A DNA stretch of 64,000 bases from Triglochin maritima (Eukaryota > Streptophyta > Magnoliopsida > Alismatales > Juncaginaceae): the NCBI GenBank assembly GCA_963682175.1, contig OY821779.1:4166501-4230500 (forward strand), given 5' to 3'. Position 1 is the stretch's first letter. Each line of letters begins with the position of its first letter. Position numbers and translations under genes: made by a program. Positions 1 through 13,000 of the stretch are shown here, one piece after another. The notes below the pieces were generated by a model that saw nothing but the letters and a program-made list of their open reading frames with translations, searched no databases and was not told the DNA's origin.

Positions 1-54
1 AAGTGTGTGCAACTAATCTTATGTATATCACGATGGACATAAATGATATTTTAC

Positions 55-2320
55 CTTGTTTATCTCGTTAATAATTTGAACTTTCTGCAACTGATCAACA
101 AGATATCTGCATATTGATGCCACGATACATATGTAGAGTTAATAGGCAAATGGCAATAAGCATTTTATATTCTATATTTTTTTGTAAACAAAACATTTAG
201 TCGTTAATAAAGAATATTAAAAGAATTACAATGTCTATATTCATGTGAATTGTGATATACACTCTCACAAAGTCATTGCATAAATAAAAGAATGTCAAGT
301 CATTAAAGAAAATTAAAAATTATAATATACATGTTATTGTGATGTATAAAAGTCACAGGTACTCATATTCCATGCTGCATTCAGATGATCAATAGTTTTT
401 ATCGGAAGTAATTCTACCCTTATGCCTCCCATGATTAAAGAATAGAAATTGGATCCTTGACTGAAATTTTTAGATTTCTCTCAAAACTTTATCAGTATGT
501 GCTATACATTTCACTCATCTAATCAATGCTCTCTCTCTCTCTCTCATGGTACGGAAAGTTGGTAGCTACCTTTTGGTGTAAATATATGAATACATCAAGA
601 CTTCCTTGCAATGAAGAGGGGTCAGTCACTAATAACATAATTAGTTTCCCTGTGGATAAACACTATCATCTCATGCTATCAAATGTTGTGTCAAGTCCCA
701 TGCAGGATCGAAATATCCATGGTCAACAATTTGAGCTAACCTCCTAACGACGGAAAATTTAAAATTGAGCGTGTATGATAGACTGAATTCATCACCCTAT
801 AACCATATATAAATCATTGCAGTTATAGTTTTCCAAATAATGCAACATTGGCGGTGAGGTTGCGATGGTGTCTTAGGCATCTTGAGGCTACAACAAGTTG
901 TCTCAATAGCTTTGCAACAAACATTTAAATGTGTTTTAGAAAATTCACTTGCATTTGCATATGATCTTGAGAGAATTGATGCTGAGAAAATTCACTTGCA
1001 TTTGCAATGGCCAAGGATATATAAGTCTACAACCTTGAAAAGCACATGTAGAGGATCACCCATAGGATATCCACGAATTATGAAACCAACTACTACAAAT
1101 TTTGTGTTTGGAATCTCAAGTTATGAAAAAATTCCGCAAACCCGATTAAGGCGTACAAGGTACCAAAGTTCATGATTAACTTTTTCGAAGAGGAGGAGGA
1201 TGCACAAACTACAAAGTTCTATCACATGGAAAGTAAACATTCAACCTAAAGTTATTGTTTGGTTTAAGAAGATATTTTATTAGCCAGTGCCTTTTCTTAT
1301 TTTTCTATGGAAAAATACAAAGATTGCACAAACTGTCCGGTACAGAACCAGCCACTGAATTAAGTCAAAGCTATATATGTGACTATTATACAAGTATAAG
1401 AAGGAGATAAAATATGACTATTGACAAATACAAGAACAGCAACAGGAAGTCAAGAACTCTGACAGACCCCATGTATTCAATCCCATCTATGAGTAGGTCA
1501 AAATATTTGGATGATGGGTTATTTCAAAACTCAAGAATAAGAGCAACAAATTTTTATGAACACGCAAGTGGGGTATAGATGTTGCACAGTTACTTCTCTA
1601 AAGCATTGACCACCGTGCTCGAACATGCTCTGTCGCCAAATGAATGCACAGGCACTCAACAAAATTTATCTACTGTTGCTATTAGGGTTTCATATGGAGT
1701 ATGCCTCACTCAGGGCCACAAGGAGGTTCCTTCCTACGGGACCAAACTGCATGGAATGGCCAAAGACGCACGACCCTTAGGCATCACATCCCTGAAATTG
1801 GACTACAGGGTTCATCATATGGGTCTGACTTACGCCAGCTGACCTTTCTTATATATTTTGCCGAGGAATTCTACTTAGCAGCAATATGAACCCTCCAAAT
1901 GCCGCAATTTAACCATATTCCTCACAGCAGCATCCATACAACGCAACACTTAAGGTCTTCTCCCATCATCAGCATATGTACCAATTTCAACTATTGGCGG
2001 TTAATACAGAGTTCAATTCCACCGCATAACAAAGAAATCACGAAAATCAGACATGTACTCCTAACTCATTCCACCTATCATTTCACTCTATTGAAGTTGT
2101 AAAAACAAGACATGGATCGAAGCGCGCAACTCAACCTCGCAAACCGACCACCTCCGGTACAAAATTAGATCACCCGACAACGCTCCGAAACACGAACATA
2201 ACGAATCCAACCCTAGCGAGCAGCGACCAATTCACATGGGCAAATAGAGGAGAAGAACAAATCTTACTGGAGCTCATCGATGGAGAAACGATCTCTGGAT
2301 CTCCAGAACGAAAACCACAT
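55..2320 (-). CDS. TT9: TRANSPARENT TESTA 9 / GFS9 (CLEC16A-like), first two exons, gene continues off the left edge
   Basis: Coding exon 1 is 2320-2268 and exon 2 is 106-55; the intron between them (2267-107) has GT-AG ends. Exon 1 reads MWFSFWRSRDRFSIDEL, then a codon split across the intron; exon 2 reads YLVDQLQKVQIINEINK and stops at a GT donor. This matches the very conserved start of plant TT9/GFS9 proteins, homologues of animal CLEC16A with an FPL domain. In Arabidopsis the protein is a peripheral Golgi/trans-Golgi protein needed for vacuolar trafficking and flavonoid deposition in the seed coat. The ATG is chosen because it begins the conserved block; the GC-rich stretch at about 2321-2440 is probable 5' UTR. 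Only 34 complete residues lie in the window, so the integrity of the rest is unknown. The split phases agree (53 nt, then 52 nt), which supports both junctions. Confidence 0.85.
107..2267 (-). other. TT9 intron 1 (2.16 kb)
   Basis: AT-rich intron containing several short open frames on the plus strand (about 526-747, 882-1175, 1579-1842). None resembles a family I recognise. A short CT run lies at about 527-545. No terminal repeats or target duplications were found. Confidence 0.6.
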
Positions 2321-2440
2321 ACTTCCCGATCAAATCTCGGCGATTCCCGGCGAAATCACGCATCTCTCATCCTTCCCGCCGCCTCCGGCCTCGCAATCAC
2401 GCGGTCCGTCGCCGCTAGGGGTTCGAAACCGCCCTTCCCG

Positions 2441-4171
2441 ATCGAATGGTTGAGAGAAGGGGGAAACTGGCGAGATGGAAACGACGATGGTGATGATGTG
2501 GAATTATGTGTTGTTGGGAAGGTTTGGGAAATGTGGATTTTGTGGAGATTAAAGGTGACTTCGGCTAATTGCGTTGGGCGTAAACTTTGGTTCCACGTCT
2601 ATTTTGTTTGCAGGTGTGGTGTGGCATCTTATTTACTTTCTTATTGCCGTAGAAATTATTTATTAAATAAAATTGGGACGTCTGTCTGAACTAACTTGCG
2701 CATGATGCCGACAGTTTAGTTTAGTTTTGTTCATTTGCTTGATTTCAATTAACAAGTTTGCATGAATTTTTCTCACCAAAAATTACAAATGCGAACCTTT
2801 TCCAAAAAATAAAAAACTGCATATCCTTCCAGAATCCAGGTCTCCAGGCGTATGAGATTCTCTCGTAAACCAACTTGTAATCCGGTTGCATTCAACAGAA
2901 TTTACCTACTTTTGCTGGATGCAATTTATAGCGCGGACTGGTTAAAGAGAAATTGCAATACCTAACTCACGGCAGCTAACTTTATGGCCTCTCGAGAAAA
3001 AATATTATGACAGGCAGATGAATCGGGTATTTTATCTCTTTCGGATTTTTTGTGAAGAGAAAATAAAATTATTATTCATCGTTGAAAACTACTTAAATCG
3101 TTACAACAATTACCATTTTGTCATTCACAATTCATTTTTACTTATTTCGTCTCGTCTCTTAAAATAAGATTTATGCTTACGTTTTCCTCATTTTCTCAAT
3201 ATCAACACCACGAAAATGTCTGACGAAACACTTGAATTCGGTGAAGTAAGTCCAGCAAAAAATAAAATTCGGACCGAGCATCTGGGTAAAACGCCTCCCC
3301 TATTACCCAGAGGCCAAAACGTCTCCCCCATGGGGGCGTCTGGTTAAGACGTCCGTCCAAAAAAATAAAAATAAAAAAACTTAAATTTATACGTTGTGTT
3401 ATCTCAAATTATTTGATATTCCGTTACAAGATTTCAGTGGTAACGGGAGATTACAATTTTTTTTTTGCAAGTGATGAAAATTCAAAAATTTCCAGATCCA
3501 ACAATTTCAAGATCCAAAAAAAATCCAAGAGACACTGCCCCATTGCCACCCCCGCCACCTCACCGGCGAGATGGAATGTCGCTCGCTCACCGGTGAGTAA
3601 GACCTCAATCGATCTATCGACGTGGTATTTGGTAAAACTTACAAAAAAAACTCCCACGAAAGAGATTGCTGAATGTGCTAAGGAACATCTCATCCTAAAA
3701 ACACAGGAATTTTGATGTAATTAATAGATAACGCAAGGAACAAGCCTTGGGTTGTACCACGCAAATCAAAATGCGGACAAACATCAGAGTCCCGAGTTGA
3801 GCATCAACCTCAAAATTTCTGTTTCAAAAAAAAAAACTTTTATGTTTCAGCAATTCATCCACTGGCAATCAAGATATCACAATGCTACTATAAATCACTG
3901 ATCAATAGCATATCAGCATTCTGCCACTCAAAAAATAAATGCTGTGACACATCCGGCAAATTAAAGAATAACTATAAGTCTATAACCCATTCAAAGATCA
4001 ACAGATTGAAGGACCAACCTGTTGTTACTAATGATGTCACTCGATCGAAAAATGAATATTTGGTATGGCATTATACCTACGAATTGGGCAAGATGACACT
4101 TGAAAAATAAAATAAAATAAAATTTGGCAATACGAGACTGAAGATCTGCAAAAAGTTAGTTGTTTAGAGAT
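2441..4171. other. Intergenic DNA between TT9 and the RPL7 pseudogene, with repeat debris
   Basis: Up to about 3060 I see no gene, only AT-rich sequence upstream of TT9. From about 3064 to 3600 lies a fragment of the 8-bp-TSD TIR family described at 40664 and 57242. From about 3720 to 4171 I see nothing recognisable. Confidence 0.5.
3064..3600. mobile_element. Truncated copy of the 8-bp-TSD TIR element family
   Basis: The left part matches the terminal inverted repeat shared with the elements at 40664 and 57242: a GAAAACTACTTAAAT core followed by CAATTACCATTTTGTCATTC-like sequence. Internal GTCTGG-TAAGAC motifs lie near 3340. From 3464 on comes the recurring module (GCAAGTGATGAAAATTC, then a GATCCAACAATTTC stretch, then a GC-rich part with CACCGGCGAG and CTCACCGGTGAG) also seen near 6350, 32340, 32690 and 57890. 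No matching right terminus was found, so it looks truncated or interrupted. Confidence 0.6.
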
Positions 4172-5105
4172 CTAATTCATCCTTCTGATCATTTCATTGA
4201 TGTAATTCTGACGAATTCCAGCATCTCCTCCATCGATGTAGTGGTTTCTCTTTTTCTTAAGCCCGCCAAGTGGAGCCTTGAGTTGGAAGGGCCATAGGAA
4301 ATTGTTTGCTTCCTTAAAAGGGGGTCCAACAGTCATGATCTCGTGGATCAGATCTTCGATGCAGATAATACCATGTTTACCCAATCCCCACGAGCAGACC
4401 AACGAAATCATTCTTCCTTGAAAGAACCGAAATTAACACACACAAAAAAAAAAACTTTTTAACATAACAAGTTACAGTGTTTCAAACCTGTTCAACGACT
4501 GAGTTGTCGGTCAATGGAATCCTCTGCTTGTTCAATTTCCCGTATCCTCTCTTATAAATAAACTCCCTCACACTTTCCAAGTTAGCACATCTAAAAACCA
4601 TTGCAAAGAAGAAGAAGAAACTTGGTTAGAGAGTAAGGTAGGTAGAATCGCATTCCATCATTTGAAATCCAAGTTTTGTTGTATTATACCCGTAGGTGAC
4701 ATAAGGTTCCACCGTTCCACCCTCCGCAACATGTTCATTGTGGCTTTATTCACTTTGAGAAAGACACTGTTGAATATCTACAAATATAACCACACATTAA
4801 ACATTCAAATATCTATAGCTTTGAAAAATAAACTACATGCATCACAAGCATACCTGTCTGAGACGTAAAGCTGCAAGATCTTGCGGGTCTTCGGGTGCAT
4901 TGCGTTAATACTACACAGCAGCACCGTACAATTAGCAACCAAAATGATCACCATTCAACATACATATCATTCGAGAAATGTATGCATTCTATTCACAAAC
5001 CAGCGGATTCTACTGATGAACACCAATTTCTCTTCTGGGTTGATATAGAAACCACCCTTCAACTTGGCCCCGCACTTCAACTGAATCAGCTCCTTAATCC
5101 TTACC
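4172..5105 (-). pseudogene. RPL7: 60S ribosomal protein L7 (uL30) pseudogene with introns retained
   Basis: Five exon remnants are readable: 5105-5001 ([18 protein letters not shown]), 4910-4854 (INAMHPKTRKILQL), 4777-4690 (IFNSVFLKVNKATMNMLRRVE), 4590-4498 ([21 protein letters not shown]) and about 4387-4172 ([20 protein letters not shown] to the terminal RRMN and stop). L7 is a large-subunit protein of about 240 residues. Lesions: one T is missing after KILQL, so LRLRQ becomes YVSD; GTTCCACC is tandemly duplicated at 4713-4728 (plus strand), an 8-nt insertion right after LRRVE; the expected AG acceptor before GLGKHG reads GG, and the nearby upstream AGs lead to stops; and no exon for the N-terminal part (the VPESVLKK..EEEWA block) is found upstream to 5.8 kb. 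Retained introns show a duplicated gene rather than a retrocopy. Functional L7 must be encoded elsewhere. Confidence 0.88.
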
Positions 5106-5689
5106 CTACAAACCCATTTCACCAATCAACACATAATCAGGGGGAGAAAAAAGAGAATCGTGCGTACACTAGGGTCTGTGTGGAATCACATTTTGACAAT
5201 GAAATTTTGATTCCCCAAAATCAAGTATCGAATGTGACATCTAATAACTTAGAATTTTCATACTAACATTAGAGTAAGTTTGGGAACTAATTCTCAGATT
5301 TAGTCATATTTTAGGAAATCCAATTACCAAATGTGATTCGAAATGGACAGTAAGGTACTGTTTTGAAACACTATTAAGTATTAACAAAATAGATTTAATA
5401 GAACCTATGATTCCTCAAAAGATTAACTTCTGAGATTTTGAAAAGTTCGACTTTAGTTCATTTCTTTCACGGGTTCTGAATCAAAATACTAATAATCAAA
5501 TTACCCGTTCCCGAAACAAACATCCGTATTATGCCAGATTTTACGGAAATGCAGTTCCAGACGAAGTCTAAAATGCTAATTTTCCGCCCGATCACGACGA
5601 ATTCGTACCTTGGACTTCTCGCGAAACTCAACTTCACGGGATCGAAACGAACATTTCGGAAACAAAAAAAACATAGAAATGGATGGAAA

Positions 5690-5810
5690 TGTCACCTCGA
5701 CGTGTTCGCCGCCGGTGGTGTGGGGTTGGAGATGGTGAGCGGATCTTACGTAGACCGTCTGATTTCCGCCTTGGTTGAAGACTTCTGGTTTGTTTTGTGA
5801 TATCTTATTG
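5690..5810 (-). other. Possible relic of the RPL7 first exon and 5' UTR
   Basis: On the minus strand this GC-richer stretch runs toward CGAACACGTCGAG followed by a GTGACA donor-like sequence. It sits where a short first exon of RPL7 would be expected. There is no clear start codon or conserved N-terminal sequence, so this is a positional inference only. Confidence 0.25.
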
Positions 5811-5812
5811 TT

Positions 5813-6722
5813 TTGGGGTAGCCCGGGCGCCCTGCACTCTTTCACTGCCACGTCAGCTACTCTCTCTGTCACGTCAGCTCACCCAACCCACCCAAAAAAC
5901 CTCATTACCCAGGCTACACTCTCTTTCATCCACATCATTTCTTAATTAAACAATTATAATTTTCATACAACATTTAACAAATTACATTTTATATAATTCT
6001 AATTCTAATAACATTACAATTCTATTTTAACTCGAAATATTGTTAATAATTACTGCTAAATCACGAAATTATTATTAAATATTACGGAGCCACATTACAT
6101 TTCAGATAAACTAAAATAGGAAATATTGCACTCAAAGTTAAGAAACAACAGTACATATTACATAAACTAAACTTTCAAATACTACATTAGCAACTACGTT
6201 AACCGATTTTCAAACCGCTCATCGTCCATAGCGTTGTCATATACGTTCGATTAAAGTGCACGCGTGTTTGCTCAGTGGAAGCGTGATTAAAGTGCACGCG
6301 TGATATTAGACCATACTATTAAACCACCTCGACAGGTCGTTCGGGGGTCTCGCTCACCGGTGAGCGAGCGGCATTCCACCTCGCCGGTGAGGTGGCGGGG
6401 GTGGCAAGGGGCAGCGCCCCCTGAAATTTTTTTAGATTTTGAAATTGTTGGTTCTGGAAATTTCTTAATTTTAATCACTTACAAAAAATTATTACCCCAC
6501 ATTTATAACAAATACCCAATCCATTAATAACAAAACATCCACTAAATAATTAAAAAAAATTAAAAAAATTAACCAATGGGAGGGGGACACGTGTCCCCCA
6601 CCCTTGGGCGCCCGGGCGTCCCGGGCGGGCACCCCACGGGCGCCCAGCCCGCTAACGGGGGTGCGCCCGGGCGCCCGACCAGTGCGCCCGGGCGGGGCAC
6701 CCCCGTTAAGGATGCCCTAAGA
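5813..6722. mobile_element. GC-ended DNA-transposon relic, PIF/Harbinger-like
   Basis: The left end (GTAGCCCGGGCGCCCTGCAC, followed by CACGTCAGC motifs) and the right end (repeated CGCCCGGGCG blocks, then CCCCCGTTAAGGATGCCC before a TAA) are GC-rich, while the interior is AT-rich. A GGGCATCCTTAACGG-type end followed by TAA/TTA is typical of plant PIF/Harbinger elements, but the two ends are not clean inverted repeats. A copy of the CACCGGTGAG / GGCAGCGCCCCC module is nested at about 6340-6430 and includes the perfect palindrome CTCGCTCACCGGTGAGCGAG at 6349-6368. No transposase reading frame is visible. Confidence 0.4.
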
Positions 6723-6730
6723 CCACTGTT

Positions 6731-9703
6731 GACGCCCGGTACTTATCCGACGCTTGATTTTTCTTAATCATGTCTAGAAACAACTCAAATGTCGTATATT
6801 TTCTCTCTTTCACGTTATTTAGGAATCAATTTCGGGTAAAACACAAAAAAATTAAAAAATATAAACAAATAAAAAACATGTTTTCATAAAAACAAAATTT
6901 GAAAAAACAATTTAAAATATTTTTTTAAATATTTTTGAAAACAAAAATTTGAAAAAAATAAAAATCTGAACCAATAGATGGCCACATGCCCCCATTGGGG
7001 TGCCCGGGCGGATACCCGCCCCCACAGTTCCACCCGGGCACCACCCTCCCATTAAGGGAGGACAAATTGGATGTCCAACTCAGACGCCCCTTTTAGAGCA
7101 CCCGTTAAGGACGAGTGTTCTAACGTATGAGGCCCGAGTTATAAAGAATGAACAATAAGTATATAAAATGGTATTAAATATATAATACTTTACTACGAAA
7201 ATCTAATTGCAACCAAGTTTTACAAATTTTCCACATGACGTTTCATATTCTGAAATTGTTGATAATGGTATCATTATCTACGGTAAACACTGATACATAT
7301 TAAAAAAAGAAAATATAACATTTCAGGGGGGTTCATTGCCCCTTCACATGACAATGTAGGTCCACCGTCGTGGGTTTGGTGACGGAGGTACGAACGAGCT
7401 TGTGATGGTTCACTCAATTGGGTGAAAAATGACTGGGTTGGAACCCAAATTCTACTATAAATTCTCAATCAGTTTGTTTGAGTTGACTCGTTTACGAAGT
7501 TATTAACTTACCTTGGAAATTTTCCAAGAAGAAAACTCAACTTCAAAATGACTTCTAAATGATCGGTAATCTTTAAAAATTTCAAAATTCTGGAACTCAA
7601 ATTCCAGTATGGTTGATTATAGTATCATTATCTACGGTAAAACATATATCTACGGTACACATGACATAAGAATCATCACAACTTTCCTGACTTTAGAATC
7701 ATGTTTACATTGATCTCCCCAACTTTTCACTCTAAAAATTAAAAAAGTCATGAAAATTAAGTTTTAGACTTCCCTCGAATTCATTGATTCATCACACTTG
7801 CAATTTTTCCATTTGTCATTTATAGTAAAAACGATATTAGAGATAATAATCAGTGGCTTGTGAGTTGAAATGGGAATTCTCTATTGAACTTCATCAAGTT
7901 GTGGACACTCTTCCGAACTTTGGATTTGTAACATGGTAAAGTAGACTTTTTTATTTGGGAAAAGCGGGTGATGTTAACCAAAAGGTTCTGACCAATTAAA
8001 TAAAACGTAGACTTGTAAGTTGAATGTACGTTTGTGTTAGTTTTAGTAGTCATATGACTCATATCAACCCATGTATCACGTATTCACGATCCAAGCACGA
8101 GCCGTGCCGTGCATTCTATGCGACGGTCCGGGCCGGACCCGTTACCCAAGTCTACGTGGGTCCTGTGACTGAACATGGAGTCGAACTTAGTAAAAATCCG
8201 ACTTAAGAAAACAAATGATGGTGGGCCTTTGGGTCATCGCAAGACTTTTACATATCTTTCACAAACAAATACAAATGGAAAAATATAGAAAGTTGAATAC
8301 TAAAATATCCTCGAGCTTGTTGGTTATTCATTGCGGTTCGTATTATATAGTAGTAGTAAACTCTACCAAGTCCTCCGTCGAAACGGAGATGCACGTAACA
8401 TTAATTATTCATGTACAATAAATTCTATATTTGTTCAATTCTTTGAAATGCTTAGCAGGGCACTGACTTTTGATTATATGTAAAATAAAAAGCTTCCAAC
8501 TGACACGTCTCGACATTAACTTGCATGATGATTTGTCATGGCACCAACCACATTTCCTCACCAATAATGCAAGGAATAGTAATCTAATAAGAACGTTCCC
8601 AATATCGTATCGTTATTAGAAGTTATAAAACTTGCTTCTCACTTAAAATCGTATACACGTACATACGATGATTTTTCATTTTTCCAATATCAATATATTT
8701 TCTATCTGCACTCACCTGTTGAACTTTCAATGAATATATATGTATAATGTATGTATGTATATATCGTATCATTGTAAAGTTCTTTTTTGTTTTTTTATCC
8801 AAAAAGCCAGAAAGGTAATTTTTTAGTTAAATTCCAACACATAAGAATTTGATCTTTATTCTAGGCTAATTTAACACTAGAAAACATTTATATACCAACT
8901 GCGCTGACTTGTCGATATTGAAAGTTGTGAAGTTCGATTACAATAAATTGAATCCATTCATAACAAAATACGTTTAGTGAGAATATTAATGGTTAACCGA
9001 AGGATATTGTATAGAATCAAAAGTAATTATAATTCTCTGAAAATGTAGTTTTTCACATGTAACTCAGTAACTCTACTCACGATTCAAAATCTCAAACCAA
9101 ACATAAACAAGACATCTCTAGTCTACTAACTGAGTTCTCAGTTGCTAGGTAACTATGTTTTTTCATAAGCAACATATTACTTGTGATTGAGATGAGTTAG
9201 GTAACCTCATCTCCATAACCAAACAAAACTACATCCTCGTTTTGGATCTTCCGGGCTAAAATTTGTAGGTCAAATTCCTCAAATCTCAACCATCAATTTC
9301 AATTCAATGGTAGATATTTTATTCACCATTAACGGTAAAAATGTAATGTAATTATTAATATTTTTCGAGATCAACAAGTAATTAACTTCCACCAACTAAT
9401 ATCCAAAATTAATTTAATTAGAAAGTAAAGATAATAAAGCAAATTCACCGAATTTGCTAGTGATTAATTAAATTAATGAATTGTGGAATTTAGTTGGCGA
9501 AAGCCAATTGCTATTTGTTGCGCAAATATTGTATTACAACTTCATCAATAAAGATGGACGAGTCATGAAATATACATATTAGATTTAAATTAATAGTCGA
9601 GATTTAAGAAATTCTACGGGCAATACCTATCTTCCAACTAGTTATTGGTAGTTAATCATGGTAGATTAATTATTCAAACCTGAGACGGACATCAACGACA
9701 CGT
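6731..9703. other. Intergenic DNA without recognised genes
   Basis: AT-rich. A second GC-rich end similar to the Harbinger-like relic (GTGCCCGGGCGG, CCCGGGCACC, CCCGTTAAGGACG) lies at about 6965-7115. An imperfect direct repeat (GTATCATTATCTACGGTAAA) occurs near 7268 and 7624. I see no coding evidence in the short frames here. Confidence 0.5.
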
Positions 9704-9704
9704 C

Positions 9705-9752
9705 CATATTATATTATATTATATTATATTATATTATATTATATTATATTAT
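9705..9752. repeat. (ATATT)n microsatellite upstream of the Ca2+-ATPase
   Basis: About nine consecutive ATATT/TATAT units about 340 bp upstream of the Ca2+-ATPase start codon. It is followed by a GC-richer stretch (9755-9920) and then the presumed leader. Confidence 0.9.
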
Positions 9753-10087
9753 AATCCTCCGTGCCCTGCCCATCATCTCAGCACCACCATTCACGTTCCG
9801 AAACCCGACAAACCGTCCACATCGTCGTCCGTGCCCGTTGCTCCGTAATCGTACGGCCGACATCGGTCTCCCGTCAAAAATGTTAAAACACCCGACGTGC
9901 GTGGGTCCCGCATCGCTTTCCGGATTTGGAACCTTCACAAGCCACCCACGAAGCAGCTCGGAAATTTCCTAACGAGCGAAAGGTGGAGAACAACACAACA
10001 CAACACAAACAACCAACCTCCCTAATCCCAAATCGAATCCCTACCAGGTCAGGAATCCGTGGATTTTGGGTTTTTGATTTGGTTAGT

Positions 10088-13000
10088 ATGGAGAGGGAGG
10101 GAGGGTCGCCGGATCGAGGGAGGGATCATTACGACGAGGAGTCGTGCCGCGATGAGGGGACCGAGGAGGACGCTGCGGAGGAGGATGCTTTCGATATTCT
10201 TCCTAAGAACGCGCCGGTTCAGAGCTTGAAGAGGTGGAGGGTATGTCGTTTGGATTATCTCTTATTGTTTCTGTCTTTTTAGATTTCTCGGAAGCTTTTG
10301 CGTTAGTGTTATTTGATGATCGGTCCGAGATTGCGTTCGCGTGCCCTGATTTGTTTTTGGATGTGTTTTATGTTTGCGTAAATGAGCTTGTTATCATTAC
10401 ACTTGTGGTAGTTAGCGAAAGCATTCAATAGCAAGCATTTGAGTTGCAAAAGTTACTTCAAGGAGGTGTCCATTGGATTTGGCGAGGGGAAAAACATGTT
10501 ACTAAGAGAAATCATGCAATTCAGCTGCTAGGCAACCAATTTTGAAATTTTATTACTGGAATGCTAGCTTGAGATTAGGAAAAAATGTCAAGCATTGTTA
10601 TCACGTCGCAAGCCAATTACATACATACATACATACATACCTTATGACTCGATGTGGTGCCCCAAGTTACCAGGCCAATCTGGTCAGCTGAATTGATGAG
10701 TGTACTCAATCGCAAAACTCATACATTCATCTATATTTCGGGCAAGGTGAGTTGACACCTGGCAAGTTGGATACCTTAATCTTGTCCACTTAAACGACTT
10801 CCTTACTAATGTTCAATCACTGTCCTAATTTATCAGTTTGTGTCGTAGAATTGATAGGAAGCTTTGCTTCCACCTCTTGTGTTCCTCTTCTATATCTGTG
10901 ATAAAAGATAAATGTGTTGCAATATATATTGCTATATTTCTACCTTGCAACCATTTTTACATCAGAATCTCAATTGACCTGGTAGGTATGTTTGCAACAA
11001 AGTACATAAGCTACTGTTGAGACAATCTGCTGTTATAATTGTCAACAAAGTATCTGATCTAGGGCATGCACTATTGGACATCTACTTAATGGCATAGGCA
11101 TACTGCATACTGCAATCTGCAAGAGTGGTGTCAAACTTGGATAGGAAACAATGCGAAGTTTAGCATCAAAATGTGGAAATTTTAACATCCTCACTTGTAC
11201 TCAAGAGCACCATTTATTTTGTTATTTGAATATAAAGATTTTAAGTGCCTCCATTTTAATATAGGATCACGACTGACAATTTTCTTAATGCAAATTTAGC
11301 TTGACTGATGCATGTAATATCATAAATAAAATGAAAATATGTTGAAAGGAAACATAATTGGACACATTAACATGGATCATATTACTTTCTGATGCCAGAC
11401 CACTGTTAATAAAGATAAAATTGTGTATTGCTCTCTGAGAACTACCATGTGTAAAAATCATTAGTTGCAATTTTTCAGTTTCAAACAGTTCAACCAAAAT
11501 AACAGTAATAACTACATGTTTGGCTTGTGAAAGTTGGTTTCGATGCGAGTTACATTTTCTGAGTTTTATTTCTCTCTGATTTTTGTTGTACTTTTGAGAG
11601 TGTATTCTAGCAGTTAGCTATTCTCCTTGGGGTTTCCTCGGTTTATCCGTAGACTTGCATACGTGCACATGCTTCACAGTTTTTGTAAGCATGATCCTGA
11701 CTAGCTTTTACCGTTAAAAGGCAAACTGCTGCAGAGATCCATTTTTTTGTGGTTGTATGAAAACACATCTTTCTTCCCATTGAGGTGGACGTTTGGATCA
11801 CATCAATTTACAAATAAATGGATTACCCGAGTGTCAACGGCTCAAACTGAAAAAAGATCTGTAAAGAGCCAAGGCTAATAAATACCAAATGAACATTTTG
11901 AATGAAATGCTCGATTGGGACAGAGAGTTATATGAGAGTATGTTTTGTCAATCTAGAGAAGTTTTGCATAACTGAAGACAGATCCAGGGCGAAGCAAACA
12001 TGTTGATGAATGTCATTGTCTAAGCAATTAATGTTTGTTAGTCAGTTTTATGACACTACTGTGCATATTCTTCTACATCCTATAGTGTGAGTAGTGAAGC
12101 TTAAGGTCATTGGTCATGTGTCACTCCAAATATAATTAATCACCGTGTTGCGTCCAGCATCCTCTTGTAATAAGCTACAAATTCTGCGAATCTTAACTGA
12201 TTCTTCATGTACCACTCCAGTTTTGCATATACATGGTTATTTACCTGTCTTAGTAGATAGTGAGATCGATGCATCTTCCGATTGAAATTTCTCTGCTAAT
12301 TCAATCTTGTATTCCCTGTTCGATGCATGGAGTTGTTCATACATTTGCAGTATAATATATTCTGGAGCAACAACCTGAAGTATATTATGCATTAATTGAT
12401 TATGGTTTTTGCTTGTTTCCTTCAGAAAGCAGCTCTTGTATTAAATGCATCTCGTCGCTTTAGATATACACTCGACTTAAAGAAGGAGAAAGAAAAGGAG
12501 CAAATAAGAAGGAAAATTAGGGCACATGCTCAAGTTATAAGGGTAGGATATTGTATCTAATAGTCAAAGTTCTTATTTTTCGCCCTTCGATTTATATCTA
12601 AACCTTTTGTCAGGCTGCACTTCTTTTCAGGGAAGCTGGCGAGAAAGCATCATCTGGTAGTTACAACATTCTCATTCTTTTTATTAGCGTATATTTGTCA
12701 TTGTTTTAGTGTTAAGCAATTACTTTTTCCAGCAAGTGAAGGTTCTTAGAATTCCTACTCATTATGTGGGTTGAAAGGGTCCACAATATGATGCATTTAT
12801 GTAAATAAACTTGAAGTCTTCAATACTATCAATCAACACATTCAGATTAGGGTGCGCTTGGTAGTTGGTACGAGAGTAATAGGGGGTGAAAAATTGGGGG
12901 GGGGGGGGGTAATTTTTCAATCCTCGTTCCAAGTGCACCATAACTGACACTGTTTGTTAACACTGTGGTCATCTATTTTGATTTATTTATTGTAGTTTAC

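Noticed and set aside
2281..2450. Plus-strand 57-residue frame beginning MEKRSLDLQ
   Set aside because: It is antisense to TT9 exon 1 and its leader; the minus-strand reading is strongly conserved.
5576..5872. 98-residue minus-strand frame upstream of the RPL7 pseudogene
   Set aside because: It shows no L7 N-terminal sequence and crosses the edge of the GC-rich transposon end.
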